Assembly (NCBI GenBank): GCA_010093685.1
Contig: MU006239.1
Span: 207,235 to 271,234, forward strand
Length of the DNA: 64,000 nt
Direction: 5' to 3'
Source: Ophiobolus disseminans
Lineage: Eukaryota; Ascomycota; Dothideomycetes; Pleosporales; Phaeosphaeriaceae
Below the pieces are notes generated by a model that worked only from the letters and a program-made list of their open reading frames with translations, was not told the DNA's origin and did not search any database. Each line of letters opens with the position of its first letter. The stretch's first letter is position 1. Shown in pieces: positions 13,101-25,132 of the stretch. The position numbers were made by a program, and so were the translations under genes.

Positions 13101-14956
13101 TCTTCTCGCAATCTCCTTAGTACTAGGAAGTTACCTTCCTTCTATGCCTTATGCGGCACGGTATTGAGCCGAACAGGCGGGTAGACATCCTCGTAGATGC
13201 TTCCTAATTCTGCAAAGTTAAAGCTAAGCGCTCTCTTACGGCAGTAGAACACTTCTAGCAGCATCTGCCTCTCGCGCGGCTACAGCCAGTCTACAATCTT
13301 TATGTTCTCTAGTTGTTTAGCGGTCACTCTTAAGCCTACAGAGAACAGCGCTGTCTGGTCCTTAATGTAGCTATAGAACTATCGCTAGCTCTAGTCGGAG
13401 TTTAGCGGTTGTTAGACATGTGCCCGCTCTCTCTAATTAAGCCGTTCTTCTACTGCATAGGGTGCGAACGCAGAGTCGCGTACAGGCTAGACTTTCTTGT
13501 CCTTAGTCTTGTGCATAGTAGCAACTTCGAGCCTAATAGCTTCTTGCTCTGCCTAGGCCTTAACTTTAGCCTAAGCTTATTCTTCCTAGATATACCTTTG
13601 CTAGTCTGTTTAGTGCGTATGTGCTAGCGCTTGCAGGATCTCTTTAATCTCGTCTAGCTCTAGGTCCGCGTTAATAACAAGGATGCCGCCTTCGTCGTGG
13701 ATAACAAGCCCTCCGTTCTTCCTGCGCCCGATAGTACTGTAGTCTTCGTACTAGATGAATTGTCTAGGGCTAGGGCAAGGAAGCAGGTCGGCTTCTAGCG
13801 CTTAACACAGTGAAGAGTACTTAGGCTGTCCTAGGTGCTTGCTGCTTATAGCTGTAGGATTCTTGCTATCTTCCTTCCTGTATAATCGTGCCGGGAGTAG
13901 GCTGTTCAAACGGATACTAGCGACTAAAGCTATTAAGTGCGGTACTCCAAATGCGCTCTCACTGTCTCCTTCTTCTAGATACAGCCACTACTAGTTATCG
14001 TCTTCCTACAGGTATTCTTAGACTGGCATTAGGGCACTAAACCTATGTTTTAGGCCCTACTGCCTTTTGGCTGTACTGTAGATCGAGAGATAGTCCTACT
14101 AGTGTTGTCGGTGGCTCTAATAAAGCTTACGCTTAAGGTTTTGTCTTCTAAGAAGATAGTGCACTTAAGGCGGCTATCTGCGCTGTACTCGAACACTGTT
14201 TAGGCGTCGGCAAGGTATAGATTCCTAAGGAATACTGGGTTTAACAGTGACTTCAGCACAAAGAAGTTAGTAGGGATAATAATGTTTCTAATAGAGACTA
14301 GAGCTCTCTATACTATGCCTAAGAAGGCTTTAAAGGATCTATTTGCAGCTTGCATTCGCGAGTTTCCTATTTCCCTAGGCATAGAGGTAACTACTAGTCC
14401 TGCAGCTTAAGCTGTTCGCAGTCGCATAGTGTTCAGCTCCGCGCCTAAGTCTAGAAGCGCTAAGAGTCGCGCGTTATAGATTATCATTAGAGCCTGTAGG
14501 CAGTCTCTTCGGACATGTTCGAAGCTATGTTCTCAGTCGTATTCTCGCCGTTCTAGCGTAGTTTGCCCTTAATTATTGTCGTTAGCTAGGGCAAGGCTTG
14601 CATTCTAAAAGTTTCTTAGGAAGCTTAGAACTGCAAGGGTTAATCTCTTAGACTCGCAGCTGCGGCTTCCTGCTCGCGTAATAAAACCGTTGCGCGCTTC
14701 TACGTAGATATACTCTAGGCAGAAGAGGGCTATGTTGTTTAGTTGTAATCGAGACCTAATAGAATCTTGCTATTCTTCTAACAGGTTTAGGAGCAATTCT
14801 AAGTCTCTTGTTGTGTAGAATGGCTTCCCTAGACGCTTCTAGAGTTCTAGGGCAATAGCAAGGAGGTCTTTCAACGGAATCGAAACTGTAGTACCTAAAA
14901 TCCGCTGCACTATTTTGTCTAGTTCTGCCTAGAGGGTGTCGATAACCCTGTGCTTC
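10169..14956 (-). pseudogene. Gypsy-2 pol (protease, RT, RNase H, integrase)
   Basis: Reverse transcriptase is clear at about 12500-13100 (YSxxxFLVKKK, then RDANMPPNANEF, then LIDFFSSYN*VTLHPKSR, where the stop is a RIP-type change). Integrase core at about 10950-11250 (VVASAFNSQGLGLIKRGYKK) and its C-terminal RWKGPFRIQEI module near 10500. The open last 63 codons end at 10169 and include PRRSKRLAEQP. The protein is broken by many TAG codons, mostly at Trp. Upstream part 13300-14950 should hold protease but was not resolved. Confidence 0.75.
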
Positions 14957-15156
14957 TGTTAGATTTAATAAGGTATTAAGGCCTAATAATAGATAAGATA
15001 AATTAATAATAATGTGTTGTATTGTTGTAGTGTTCCCTAGTTAAGTGCGGAGTTTAACTAGGTGTTAGATCTAGTACTAGTGTGCCAAGGCGCTTGTGCC
15101 CGCCCCTCCTGTTTCTTTTAGTGTTAGTAGCCTCACAGCACCCCTGATATCTAACA
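14957..15156 (-). repeat. Solo LTR, family A, inside Gypsy-2
   Basis: 200 bp, TGTTAGAT...ATCTAACA, flanked by GCTTC (14952-14956) and GCTTT (15157-15161), a 5-bp target duplication with one C/T change. It interrupts the gag/pol region of Gypsy-2, so it is younger. Strand follows the coding orientation of the family. Confidence 0.85.
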
Positions 15157-17700
15157 GCTTTCTTAGAGCCGCTTTTAACTCGATCTCTATTATTTACGGC
15201 ATTTCGTCTACGTCTATAGTCTCGTTAGAAGAGACAGCCCTAGGCTAAATCCAGTTAGCGTCCCTACTCTTGTTGTTCCTAACTGTTAGGGTGTGCGACT
15301 AGATAGGTTTAATAGCCGCAATACTATATTAGCAGCTGGATTTCGTTAGGTCTGCTAGTGCAGCGCTTAAAACTCTAGCTAAGGCAAATAGGAATTCGCT
15401 TATGCCTGCGCTATACAAAGCCTGTTAGAAGACATCTTTATCTGTAATGCCTAAGGCTTGCGAGTTATCGTCGCTGATAACGATAGTGTTGCTAGACACG
15501 CCTATACCTCCTTAGGCTCGCTTCTCGTAGGGGTTCTTTGTAACGACTGGGTCAACTACTAGTTCTCCTCTAGATCTAAGTTGCTCCTTGATTCCTTCCG
15601 CAATTATACGCATAATAGAGGTCCCTAGTATGTTCCTAACCTCTTCTTGTGGGTCTTCTAGAGTTCCCTAACTAAGGCGCCCTTGTTAGTTCGTGTAGAT
15701 CTATTAGTTCTAGATTAATGCGTCCCGGATAGTGCAGAATCTCGAGATGTAGCCAACTCCTCCGCACGAGTAGCACTCCTAAGCAGACTGCTAAGGGTTG
15801 TAGGTCCTAGCTTGAGAGTTCTGTTAGAAACTTGTTCGGGCTAGTGGCCTAGTCTGCACATAGCCCTGCACTAGTTAGGGCGCGCGAGGTTGCGCGGCTC
15901 CTTTAAGCCTTGCTAGGGCTGCCCTAACGACTCGTTAGATGTCTAGGTAGCTAAGAAGCTCTGCTTCTCTAGGTTCTTAAGAGGCTAGTGCAAGGTTTAT
16001 CCCACTGAGTTTAATGCGACTAAATTTCTCAATTAAGTTATCTACTTTGTCCTAGGTAGGCTTATAGCCTAGCGGCATCTGTACCCCTAGTTCTCCTCGT
16101 AGGCGGTAGTTTGTCTGGGTTAGTCGCAGAAGGATTTCTAGGTCTAGTTGGGGTGCCTAGAAGGGCTCTATCGGGATCGGCCCTAATAGCTCTATAGTGC
16201 TGGGTTTTGCTGCCTGCAAATTCCTTCTAAGTGCTAGGTTAAATGCCTTAATCTCAGATTCTTGCGATGCTATCTTGCTAAGAAAAACTTTAATCTTCCT
16301 ATAGTTAAAGGCGCCTAGCTAGGAAATAGAGAGGTCAAACTTGTTTAAGACTTTGTTTAGCCTTCCTTAGTTCAGTCCTCTAGCTAGAAAGAAGCCTTTT
16401 TAAGATGCTATAACCGTGCCTGCCTCTAAGCATCTGTTAAATCTAGGCCCAAAGGAGTCTAGGTAGCTTTAGAGGGATAGGTTAGTTATTAAAGAACAGG
16501 CAAGGCACTATGCTCTAAGGGAATCCTCTATTTCCTCGCGCTAAGCTTAATCTAAGCTTCGGAAGCGCTTGCGCAGTGCTATGCGAATTCCTTGCTAATC
16601 TTCTACGGCTTTTGCGCTGCTGAACTTGGTTATGCTAGACTTAATAATATCCCTTCTAACATAATCGCAGTGGCTTAAGAGCCTTAAAATGCGGTCTCTA
16701 ATAGTCTATTAGTAGAAAGCTAAGCGTTGCTCAATCTCCTTAATGAACTAGGTGACGTTCTCTCTATTGAACACGAGAGGGACGTCCGCAAATAGAGCTC
16801 TCTTATTTGCGTAAGAGCGGTGGTTATCGCGTGCTATTACGTTTACACCGCTAGCAATTGCCTAGAGGATTTAGCGGAAGTCGGTATAGGTCAAGACCTC
16901 CGCTTTAGGTGGCGGAGTCTCAGCTAGCGGCGTTGCGTTTTCCTAGCCTAATAGATAATCGGGCTAAAGGTACGCTGCTAAGTTACCCGCTCCTTGCACT
17001 AGGGCAGTTATTCCCTCGCGTTAGCTTTAGGGTTGCTAGTTAATTAGGAAGGTCATTGCGAATTCAGATAGGAGATTTAGGAGCTGTAGTAGGCAAGTTC
17101 GGAGGAAAATAATAGCAGCTATAAGGAAGGTATTTACAAGTACAAGAAGAAGTGCCAAAGTCTAGCTAAAGAGCTAGAAGGTGCTTAGGCGTTGTTCTTG
17201 TAATTCCGATAAGTCCTAAGTTGTAATGCAGACATAGTTGTAGAGTTCTATTTTGTATTCGTGCTAGCGGCGTGCATGGCTTTGTGTAGCTTTAAACCTA
17301 GGCCTAATAGTTCGTTAGAGCACTAGCCGTTGTGTTATGTGGCTTAGGCGTAGAGCGCTAGATTGCTCTAACTGCCTCACCACTATCCTAAGGGCAGCCT
17401 TGCATTAGGCTCGGTATCGCGCCTTCTAAAGGTTCGCGCGCGCTACGTGCTTCTCTTAGGCATGTCGTTGGCTCTTGCGCTTGTTGCTAATGTTCTAGGT
17501 CGCTATTAAGTCGTTTTTCTAGCGAATTTTAGAGATTAGAGTCCTCTTTTGTTATTCCTATGCGTGCTAAGTTGTGTTGTGCGTGTTTTGTGCTTGTTGT
17601 TTCGCGATGCTATTCTGCTCCTATATACCTGTGTCTTCTATGTGCCTGTATCTCCTGTGTGCCTGTGTCTCCTATATACCTGTGTTTCCTGTGTGCTTGT
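15157..17700 (-). pseudogene. Gypsy-2 gag
   Basis: Coding-like minus-strand sequence between the primer-binding site and pol. A zinc knuckle is visible at about 15735-15785 as CYSCGGVGYISRFC: the CX2CX4HX4C spacing is kept but His reads Tyr, which a CCA-to-CTA (RIP) change explains. The long N-terminal part has no recognised domain. Non-functional. Confidence 0.6.
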
Positions 17701-17761
17701 GTCCCTACTGTTCTATTAGGCCTGTATCTCGTCGCGTTATACTACTCTCCGTATTGCCGCT

Positions 17762-17808
17762 CTCCTAAGGCTGAGGGTCGTGAGTTCGAGTTGCTACATC
17801 GGTCGCTA
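17762..17808 (-). other. Unusually long tRNA-like primer-binding site of Gypsy-2
   Basis: On the minus strand, 2 nt after the 5' LTR end, sequence begins TAGCGACCGATGTAG, i.e. TGGCGACC.. if one TGG-to-TAG change is allowed. Read on the plus strand the segment looks like the 3' half of a tRNA: anticodon loop CTCCTAA (17762-17768, anticodon CCT, Arg), variable region, T-arm GAGTTCGAG (17782-17790), and acceptor end CGGTCGC(C/T)A. The T-stem pairs imperfectly. A usual site is ~18 nt (17791-17808); here likeness extends to ~47 nt. Confidence 0.55.
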
Positions 17809-17810
17809 AT

Positions 17811-17941
17811 TGTTGTGGTAGGTTATGCTCGATGCAAGGTTAATTAGGTTCTTCTACAAAAACTGGCGTTCCCTTGCCCTTATACTCGCCCAACGCCCTA
17901 TTAGGCTCGCGCTCTACGGTAACGCGCTCTGCTCCACCACA
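17811..17941 (-). repeat. 5' LTR of Gypsy-2
   Basis: 131 bp, TGTTGTGGTAGG...CCACCACA. Less mutated than its partner; adjoins the primer-binding site on the minus strand. Confidence 0.85.
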
Positions 17942-17945
17942 GTAG

Positions 17946-20900
17946 CCTACTGTTCTAATCTACTCTGCAATCTTATCTCTTTTAGGATACTTCGCTTGCA
18001 AGGTCTCTAGTAGGATACTAAATATAACCCGATAGTTCTTTAACGGTTACAAACTAATAGTCTAATCGCTAACCTTACTAAGCAGCATAGACAGTAGATA
18101 ATCGAAGCAAATCTAATTACTAACTACGTAATAATAGCCGCTAGAGCAGTAAAGCTACGCTATAATCTACAACAACGCGCACGAGCGCTAATCTAGCACA
18201 AGAGATTAGGACACCTAGAACTAAGCGCGCTTAAGCATCTTATACAATAGTCTAAGGAAGTAAAGATTACTAGAGTACTTATAGTTAACTGCGACGCCTG
18301 TAGAAGAGCGAAAGCTAAACGGCTAATCTACCGCACGCTACGCAGAATCGATAAGGCTCTAGAGAAACGCGTCTTACTCGACTTTCACGATTATAAAGCT
18401 AATAGCTTAATAAAAGAGAAAAGCTAAATACTAATTATAGATTAAGTGACTAGGTTTATGTAGGACTACTATTTTAAGGACAATCGAATAGCGCGATTAA
18501 TTATTAAGGCGCTTAAGTCTTTTGTAAACCTTATAAAGACTTAGTTTAACATTACTATTAAGATTATCGAAACTAATAACAAGATCGTTACAGTTACGCT
18601 AGAAGTAGCTCGTTAGGTAGAATCCTAAGGCATCCGTTTTAAGCCTTCTGCTCTAGATACCCAATTACAGAATAGTAGAGTAGAACGCTTAGAGAGTGTA
18701 ATTAAGGAGAAAGAACGAGCAATGCGACTCAACGCTAACCTGCTATAGCTACTATAGCCTAAGATCTCTTAATTAGCCGTATATTTCTATAATCGAACAC
18801 CTTAATATGCTAATCAATAGAGATTACCGTACGAAGAGTTTTTCACTTACAACGCCTACTAAAACAGAATTGTTACCTTACTACGCAAGCTACACTAAGG
18901 TTACCTACGAGTATATAGGTGTAAGGTATTTGCAATAATAGATAATACGAAATAAGGTAAGAGCAAGCTACAGTAACTTAATCCTAAGGCATAGATCGGA
19001 TACCTAGTTAGATATTAATCTATAAACATCTTTCGTGTATAGGTTCCTACTATGTCTAAGGTGATTACTACACGTAACGTCGTATTTAACGAGGAATTAA
19101 TCTTTACTAGAGACGAGAAGGATATTATAGATAACCTAATGCACAGCACTCTCGTAGAGATCGAGGCGTAGATTAGGACTGTAGAGCTTCCCCTAGGGAT
19201 TAACAACAAGCAAGAGGAAACATAGTTATTTCTTAAAGATAAGTCTTTTAATAAAGAACAAGTATAGGAATCAACACCTAATTAATATAATAAGAGCGGA
19301 AGAAAGGTTCGAGCAGCTTACCTCTTACTACCGCTAACGCCTCTACTAGTAGCCCTCTTAATAAACCTTATAACAGCGCAGGAATTAAGGCAGGTAGATA
19401 ATCCTCTTAAATTCAAGAGTTAGAACGTCGCCCTTGCGCAGCTACCAAACTGTAGGATTAATTACCTCTTAAGTGCGAGCCGCAGCAAGAGACCTAATCT
19501 ACGCAGTGCTAATATAGGATCACAATCTGTTAGTGAGAGCCTCTAGTATAATTAGATAGACCTATAGGCTGCAGCGTTTATAGCAGGTGCGAGAGCAGGA
19601 AAAGTTCAACAACTAAACGACAAGAAACTTAATAGTGCGGCGGTTAATCGATTGCTTAAGAGCTAAGGCTATAGCTAAATACCTTATTTAAGCGAGCTCC
19701 TGCTAGCACTAAGCCTAAATTAACTTAAGAAGAATTACTTATTCTACTAGTTGTTCAAGAAAGCCGAAGAGGATTACCTCTTAAGCTATAAGCAATTAAA
19801 CTTATAGTTAGAAGTCCTAACGCAAGAAGCACGACTAACAGGCACTTAGATACTTAATTCTATATAGGTATACACCTACAAGATTAATAAGGATTATTGT
19901 TTTATTAAGTGCAAAGCGCGCTTAGTTGTTTAGGGCGATTAACAACGCAACGTTACTACTTAGGAGATATACGCCGCTACGCTAGCAGGCCAATCCTTTT
20001 GAATAGCGCTCGCGATTGCCGCTCGCTTTAATCTTAAACTTAAGTAGTACGACGTAACTAACGCTTTCGCAAAGGCTCTAATTGATCGACTTGTATATAT
20101 AAAAATGCCGGGTAGCTACGCGTAGCATAGAAAAATCCTAAAGCTTAACAAAGCCCTTTACGGCCTCTGGATCTCGCTACTGCTCTAGCAACGAGACTTT
20201 ACTACATACCTTAGAAGCCGTAGCTTTACTACTGTTCTACACGAGCTATATTGCATAATCTATTAAGGGATCTTCGTGTTCTTCTACGTTAACGATATAA
20301 TCGTAATGTATAGCAAGAACCGTAGATTAGAAGTACAAGTAGCTATTAAAGACATAAAAAAGAAGTACAGCATAACAGGTAGAGACAATCTACATTAGTT
20401 CTTAGGCATAGAGGTAATTAGGGATCGACCCTAACAAAAGATATAGATCTCCTAATTAGCATACCTTAAGAAGATTAACTAATTAGTAAGCAATCACTCT
20501 ATTAAGTGCGATACACTAATAATTAAAGCCGAATTACTGCCCTAAGAGGGCTTCGCTACTCCTAGAGAGATTAACCTCTACTAACAAAAGATTAGATTAC
20601 TACTCTTCGCAGCAGTTAACACGAGACCTAACACGGCCTTCGCAGTATTACGTCTAGCACGATTTCTTACAAATCCTAGGCCTAATTACTAGTTAGCTGC
20701 TAATCGCGTAATCCTATACCTAAACTGTACACGAACGCTCGCACTATAACTAGGTAGAGAAGATTACCTAGTTGTTGCTAGCAATGCCTTATTTGCTGAT
20801 AATACTCTAGATCGCAAGAGCTTCTAAGGATACGTAATTAAACTATTTAGAGGGCTAATCGCATAGAGAGCGAACAAACAAAATACGATTACAACGTCGA

Positions 20901-21371
20901 CTATAGAAGCTAAACTACTCGCGCTCTTATAAGTAGCGAAAGAGGCTATATTTATCTAGATGCTACTTACTAAGCTATAAATTCAGTTAGCTAACTAAAC
21001 AATTACTATACAATGCGATAATACGCAAACGATTCAATTAATCTTAGAAGAGATCTTCTAGTTAACTACGAAGCTACGGCATGTTAATATCCACAACTAC
21101 TAGCTTAGGTAAGAGGCTTAGAGTAAGTTAATCTAGGTGATCTACGTAGAGTCGAGCAAGATGCTCGCTAACGGACTTACAAAGCTATTGCTAGCAAATT
21201 AGTAGGCTAGGTTCCTACAATAGATAGGACTTATTAATATAGAAGAATAACGAAGGCTAGAAGCAGATATATAATAGATAAACAATCGATTAGAAGCCCT
21301 AGACCTTTAAGCAAATAGCGCGCAGAAGATAGTAGCACTATAGGTTTAGCTTAATCCTAACGTTTAAGCTA
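17946..21371 (+). pseudogene. Copia-3 pol (integrase, RT, RNase H)
   Basis: Continues the frame interrupted at 7552. A GAG-pre-integrase CX2C motif (NCDACRRAKAKR, ~18290) leads into integrase (RLIKE-like end region ~18650-18900). Reverse transcriptase follows (VYTYKINKDYCFIKCKARLV ~19870; NAFAKALIDRLVYIKMPG ~20060; FYVNDIIVMYSK ~20283, where the second position of the YVDD box reads N), then the Copia RNase H with EAKLLALL (~20910), a variant of the usual EAEYxAL motif, and its tail (RHVNIHNY, ~21080). Dozens of in-frame TAG/TAA. Dead. Confidence 0.85.
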
Positions 21372-21379
21372 AGGGGGTG

Positions 21380-21497
21380 TATTAGATGTAATCAGCCTTT
21401 TAGCAGAGCGCTTAGAGACGGCAGACCTAATCATGTGCTGGATTACTGCTAGCGCAGACTTAGGATAAGAAAGCTAAAGATAAGTAGAGGAGACCCC
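21380..21497 (+). repeat. Truncated 3' LTR of Copia-3
   Basis: First 118 bp of the LTR after the purine tract, starting TATTAGAT (TGTTAGAT with one G-to-A). It stops at 21497, where minus-strand Copia gag sequence begins, so the right end was lost by truncation or a later event. Confidence 0.7.
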
Positions 21498-22185
21498 TTC
21501 TATTGTCTTAGAAGGTTACAGCCTATATAGAGGCTGCCTTGTTTATAGCCTACTAGAAGTCTTTAGTAATATTGTTAATATTATGTAGCTTAGACACTCT
21601 ATGCACTATTGCATCTAATAATGCTTTATTATATTCTACTAGCTATGTATCCTAATTATGTATATTGCGTATAGGCTTAAGAGCGGTGTAGTAGCGTTCG
21701 CGTGTGCGTTCCTTTTTAAGGCGATTATTAACCCTAGCAGTAAGCTTAAGGTTAGCAAGCTACTAGCGTAGTAACTGTTCTAGTAGGCAGCATGTGCGTT
21801 AAAGATAGAGCGTAACTATTAATTGGATTAGCTAGGTAACATGCTAAATACTCTTCTGTTAAGTATTATATTAGTAGAGATTAAGCTTATATATCTTAGT
21901 AAGGGTCTTGTAGTAATCTATATCCTTCTTATAGGCTTTCTAGCCTTAGATTGATAGCATAGATAGGCGTATTGCCTTCTTAATTCTAGCTACAGCACTA
22001 TACTAGGATAGTTTAGGTAGGTCTAGTATAATTGGCTTAATTAGGAATAGAACTAGTTCTTCTTTCTTTACATTGTTCTAGATGTTGTAGGCAGCGCAGC
22101 GCGCTTTGACTTTAGTAAGCTAAGTAGTCTAGTTATACTAGTTATTAAGGATAATAGTTGCATCGCGTTGCTTAATAAGAGACAT
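21498..22185 (-). pseudogene. Copia-1 gag
   Basis: Minus-strand Copia gag starting at ATG 22185 (MSLIKQRDATIILNN, then Y-N-stop-TT-stop-L where 'NWxxWL' is expected). It continues with few changes other than TAG-for-Trp to the breakpoint at 21498. Protease and pol of this element are not present next to it. Its 5' LTR is at 22262-22459. Confidence 0.7.
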
Positions 22186-22261
22186 AGTGTTAGGGTGATT
22201 TGTAGCTTTTTAGTAGGTAGCCTTAGTAGGTAGCCTTAGTAAAGGCAGTAAGACTCTTAAT

Positions 22262-22459
22262 TGTTAGATTTGATAAGGTATTAAAACCTAATAATAGATA
22301 AGATAAATTAATAATAATGTGTTGTATTGTGTTCTTCTCTAGTTAAGTGCGGAGGTCTAACTAGGTGTTAGATCTATTACTAGTGTGCTAAGGCGCTTGT
22401 GCCGGCCTCTTCTATTTCTTTTAGTATTAGTAGCCTTACAGCACCCCTAATATCTAACA
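22262..22459 (-). repeat. LTR, family A (5' LTR of Copia-1)
   Basis: 198 bp, TGTTAGAT...ATCTAACA. On the minus strand it leads into the half-tRNA primer-binding site and gag. Its outer side (22460) lies within the RT start of another Copia, so Copia-1 was inserted there. Confidence 0.8.
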
Positions 22460-25132
22460 CAACTAGGCGTGCCTTGCACTTAATAAAGTTATACTCTTTA
22501 CTAAGCTTGTAGGTGTACACCTATATACAGTCTAGTATCTATTATCCTATTAGCTTAATTAACTGTATAGAGACTTCTTACTATAATCGCATCTGCTAAC
22601 AGCTAGCTAGGCAATCTTCTTTAGCTTTCTTAAAGAGATATTCTATAGAATAGTCCTTAAGCTTGCTTCGGCACGTAGGTAGAGGTAGAAGTTAACTCTA
22701 ATAGAGCTTTAAGCCTTTCGCGAGTATCCTTATTATCTAAGCCATGTCTACAGCCTTGCTCTTATATACTCCTACGTTGCCTACTTAAGTTCCTATAATA
22801 AAGGCTGCTAACTATAGAACTATCTTAGACAACCTGTGTAGTGTTATATAGTTAGACTCGTAGTCTGTTATTAGCTGCGTAAGTAGTGCTGTAGGTAGTA
22901 GTGTATCTAGAGGTGTTAGATATAAGTTCTATATATTCTTTTCTTAGTAGAGGCCGCTCTGCTTCTCTGTCTCGTCGTAGCTGCTTACTACGTCGATTAG
23001 CTCGTCCTTGTAAAACGAGGCTGTCTTAGGTACGTTATAAGGAGTAGGTAGCTCTATCGTCTATACGAGAGTCGCAATCTCCTCTAGCGTTTAGTTTATT
23101 AGGTTGCTAGCAAGGTCCTCTATCTAGCTATTAAATACTATTTACTCGTTAAAGATAACGTCTCGTATGCTAATTACCTTTGCGAGTAAGAGAATCTAGA
23201 TGCGATAGATATTTGTAGATCGATATTCTACTAGGTATCTAACCTAGGCTTTCGAGTCTAGTCGCTGCAGTTAGAACTATCTGCGTTAAGTCGCACTACT
23301 AAGCGCAAAGGCCTTATAGCTATACGCTTTTAGGTGTCTAAGGTTTAGTCGTCGCGGCGAGGTAACAACACTTTTGGATAGAGCGGCTCTAGTGAAGAAG
23401 ACCTTATACGGCGTCTTCTATTAGTTCTTGTAATTTAGTGTTTAATTGTATAGGTATACTCTAGCTCGTGTGATCTCTAGCTAGAGCTCCTAGGATAGGT
23501 TAGCGTCTAGTCTTATTGCGCGAGAATTCTTCTTGTTAACGCCCTCTAAGCGTTTAGCGCCTCTATTCTATGCCTGCGTATCTAGAGCTAAGGGCTTAAC
23601 TATTACCCCTCTAGACGCCAGCTAGCGCCGTACTGCTAGTTTTACTATCGTGATCTCGTTATCTAACTTAATAGTCTTTACCCTAATATTAAAGTGGACT
23701 TGCAGAAATGTAAGAAACGCGTTAAGTAGCCCTATAATTAATAGGGCTATACGGTTGTTAATAAAGTAGAAGTCCTACTAGTATCCTAAGTAGTTATCTA
23801 TAATTAGCATCTAGCTCTTTTCTTTTATAACGCCCTAGACCTCGTATAAGTAGAAGTCTAGAGAGAGTCTCTCGCTAGAGGCGTTGTTGTCGTTAAGGCG
23901 CGGGGCGCGACTAATCTGTTGTTAGGTTTTTAAGTGCCTACACGCGTTGCACTATACTATTGTAATGCCTTTAATGCGCACCCCTTTAGTTTAGCCTACT
24001 AGGTGCTTAATCGCAGCTAGCCCTAGGTGTCCTAATCGTTTGTGCTAGAGAACTGCTAATAACGTCTTAGTAGAACGTTTTACGCGCGACGTAACTATAT
24101 AGGTAGCGTAGAACGCGTTGATTGTGTAGGTCGCGTAGGTCGCGTTAATTAGTTAATACTTAATTACCTACTGTCTGTAGCGCTCTACAAGCTTAGCTAT
24201 TACTAAGTTATTAACTCTGTATAGAGTTATAGAATCGTTTCTTGTGTCCTACTAGATCCCTATTTATCTAAGTCTACGGAAGGAGACGAGGTTGCAGTGC
24301 AGATCTAGGCAGATTACTACGTTCTGTAGTATTATCCTGCTATTACCTAATTATTCCTTAAGCGTTAGGCTTAGAGATCTATATCCTTTTACCTATATCT
24401 TTGTGTTCCCTACCTAAATACAGTCTCTATACGCAGGTAGGCGGTAATTAGATATCTATCGCACATTGTTCGTAATATAGCATGTTAAGCTAGAGTTAAG
24501 AATAAAAGAGTGTTTAAGTAGGTATTGTAATGCTGCTAAGTTAACTAAGAAGAATGTAAAGGCGCTGCTTACGCGTAATATTGTGCGACCTTCTAGTTAA
24601 TTGTTAGTAATCTTAGAAGTTAGTGTGTGCAACTATTTAATACAAGGTTTCTTCGTAATTAGTGTCTACGTGCGCGACCTGCTCTAACCTCTTAGTACGC
24701 CTTAAAACGCGGTATTATATTTACGTTTGTACTCGATTAGTCTAAGTAGAGCCTTATTTAGCTTCTACTAGTTAGGAGCGTTGTCTTAATAGATATAGTA
24801 GCAATCCTAAACCTTATAGTGTTGTCTACAGGCTAGGCACGTTGTGCCTACCTAGTTGCCTACGTCTTAATCTAAAGATCGCTTGCCTTTAGCCTTGTTT
24901 AAGCTAGAGAGGTGTTTTGTACGGGCTCTTCGCCGTTAAGATAGCGCTCTTTTGGCTTAAGAGGCGTCTCTCTTATTGCCCTAAGTAGTTGCACTACTGT
25001 TAGCGAGGTATGCGCTCTTACCTGCTGCAAAAGCAGCCTTATTCCTCTCTAATCTAAGAGGGTAAGACAGCAGTATATTCTCTTAGAAGCGTTTTATTAT
25101 CTCCTTTCTTATTATGCTAGTTAGATTTTAGC

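Larger units (their letters stand above)
7553..17941 (-). mobile_element. Ty3/Gypsy retrotransposon (Gypsy-2), 10.4 kb, nested in Copia-3
   Basis: Bounded by two 131-bp LTRs (7553-7683 and 17811-17941) and a 4-bp GTAG duplication. A pyrimidine tract just inside the left LTR (polypurine tract on the minus strand) and a tRNA-like primer-binding site inside the right LTR show that it is transcribed from the minus strand. Order on that strand: gag with zinc knuckle, protease, reverse transcriptase, RNase H, integrase, then about 2.4 kb of extra coding-like sequence before the 3' LTR. Long for a fungal Gypsy even after removing the 205 bp of the solo LTR and its duplication. RIP-degraded. Confidence 0.85.
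5744..21497 (+). mobile_element. Ty1/Copia retrotransposon (Copia-3), split by a nested Gypsy
   Basis: A complete domain order survives: 5' LTR, primer-binding site, gag and protease on the left (5744-7552), integrase, reverse transcriptase and RNase H on the right (17946-21371), then a purine tract (AAGGGGGTG) and a truncated 3' LTR. A 10.4-kb Gypsy interrupts it with a GTAG duplication. Across the insert the reading frame rejoins exactly (...LKNV | AYCSNLLCNLIS...), which shows the order of insertion. All frames are killed by RIP-type TAG/TAA codons. Confidence 0.85.

Noticed and set aside
17560..17847. Two overlapping Cys-rich frames on the plus strand
   Set aside because: They translate a simple CCTGTGT-type repeat and run into the primer-binding site and LTR of Gypsy-2.
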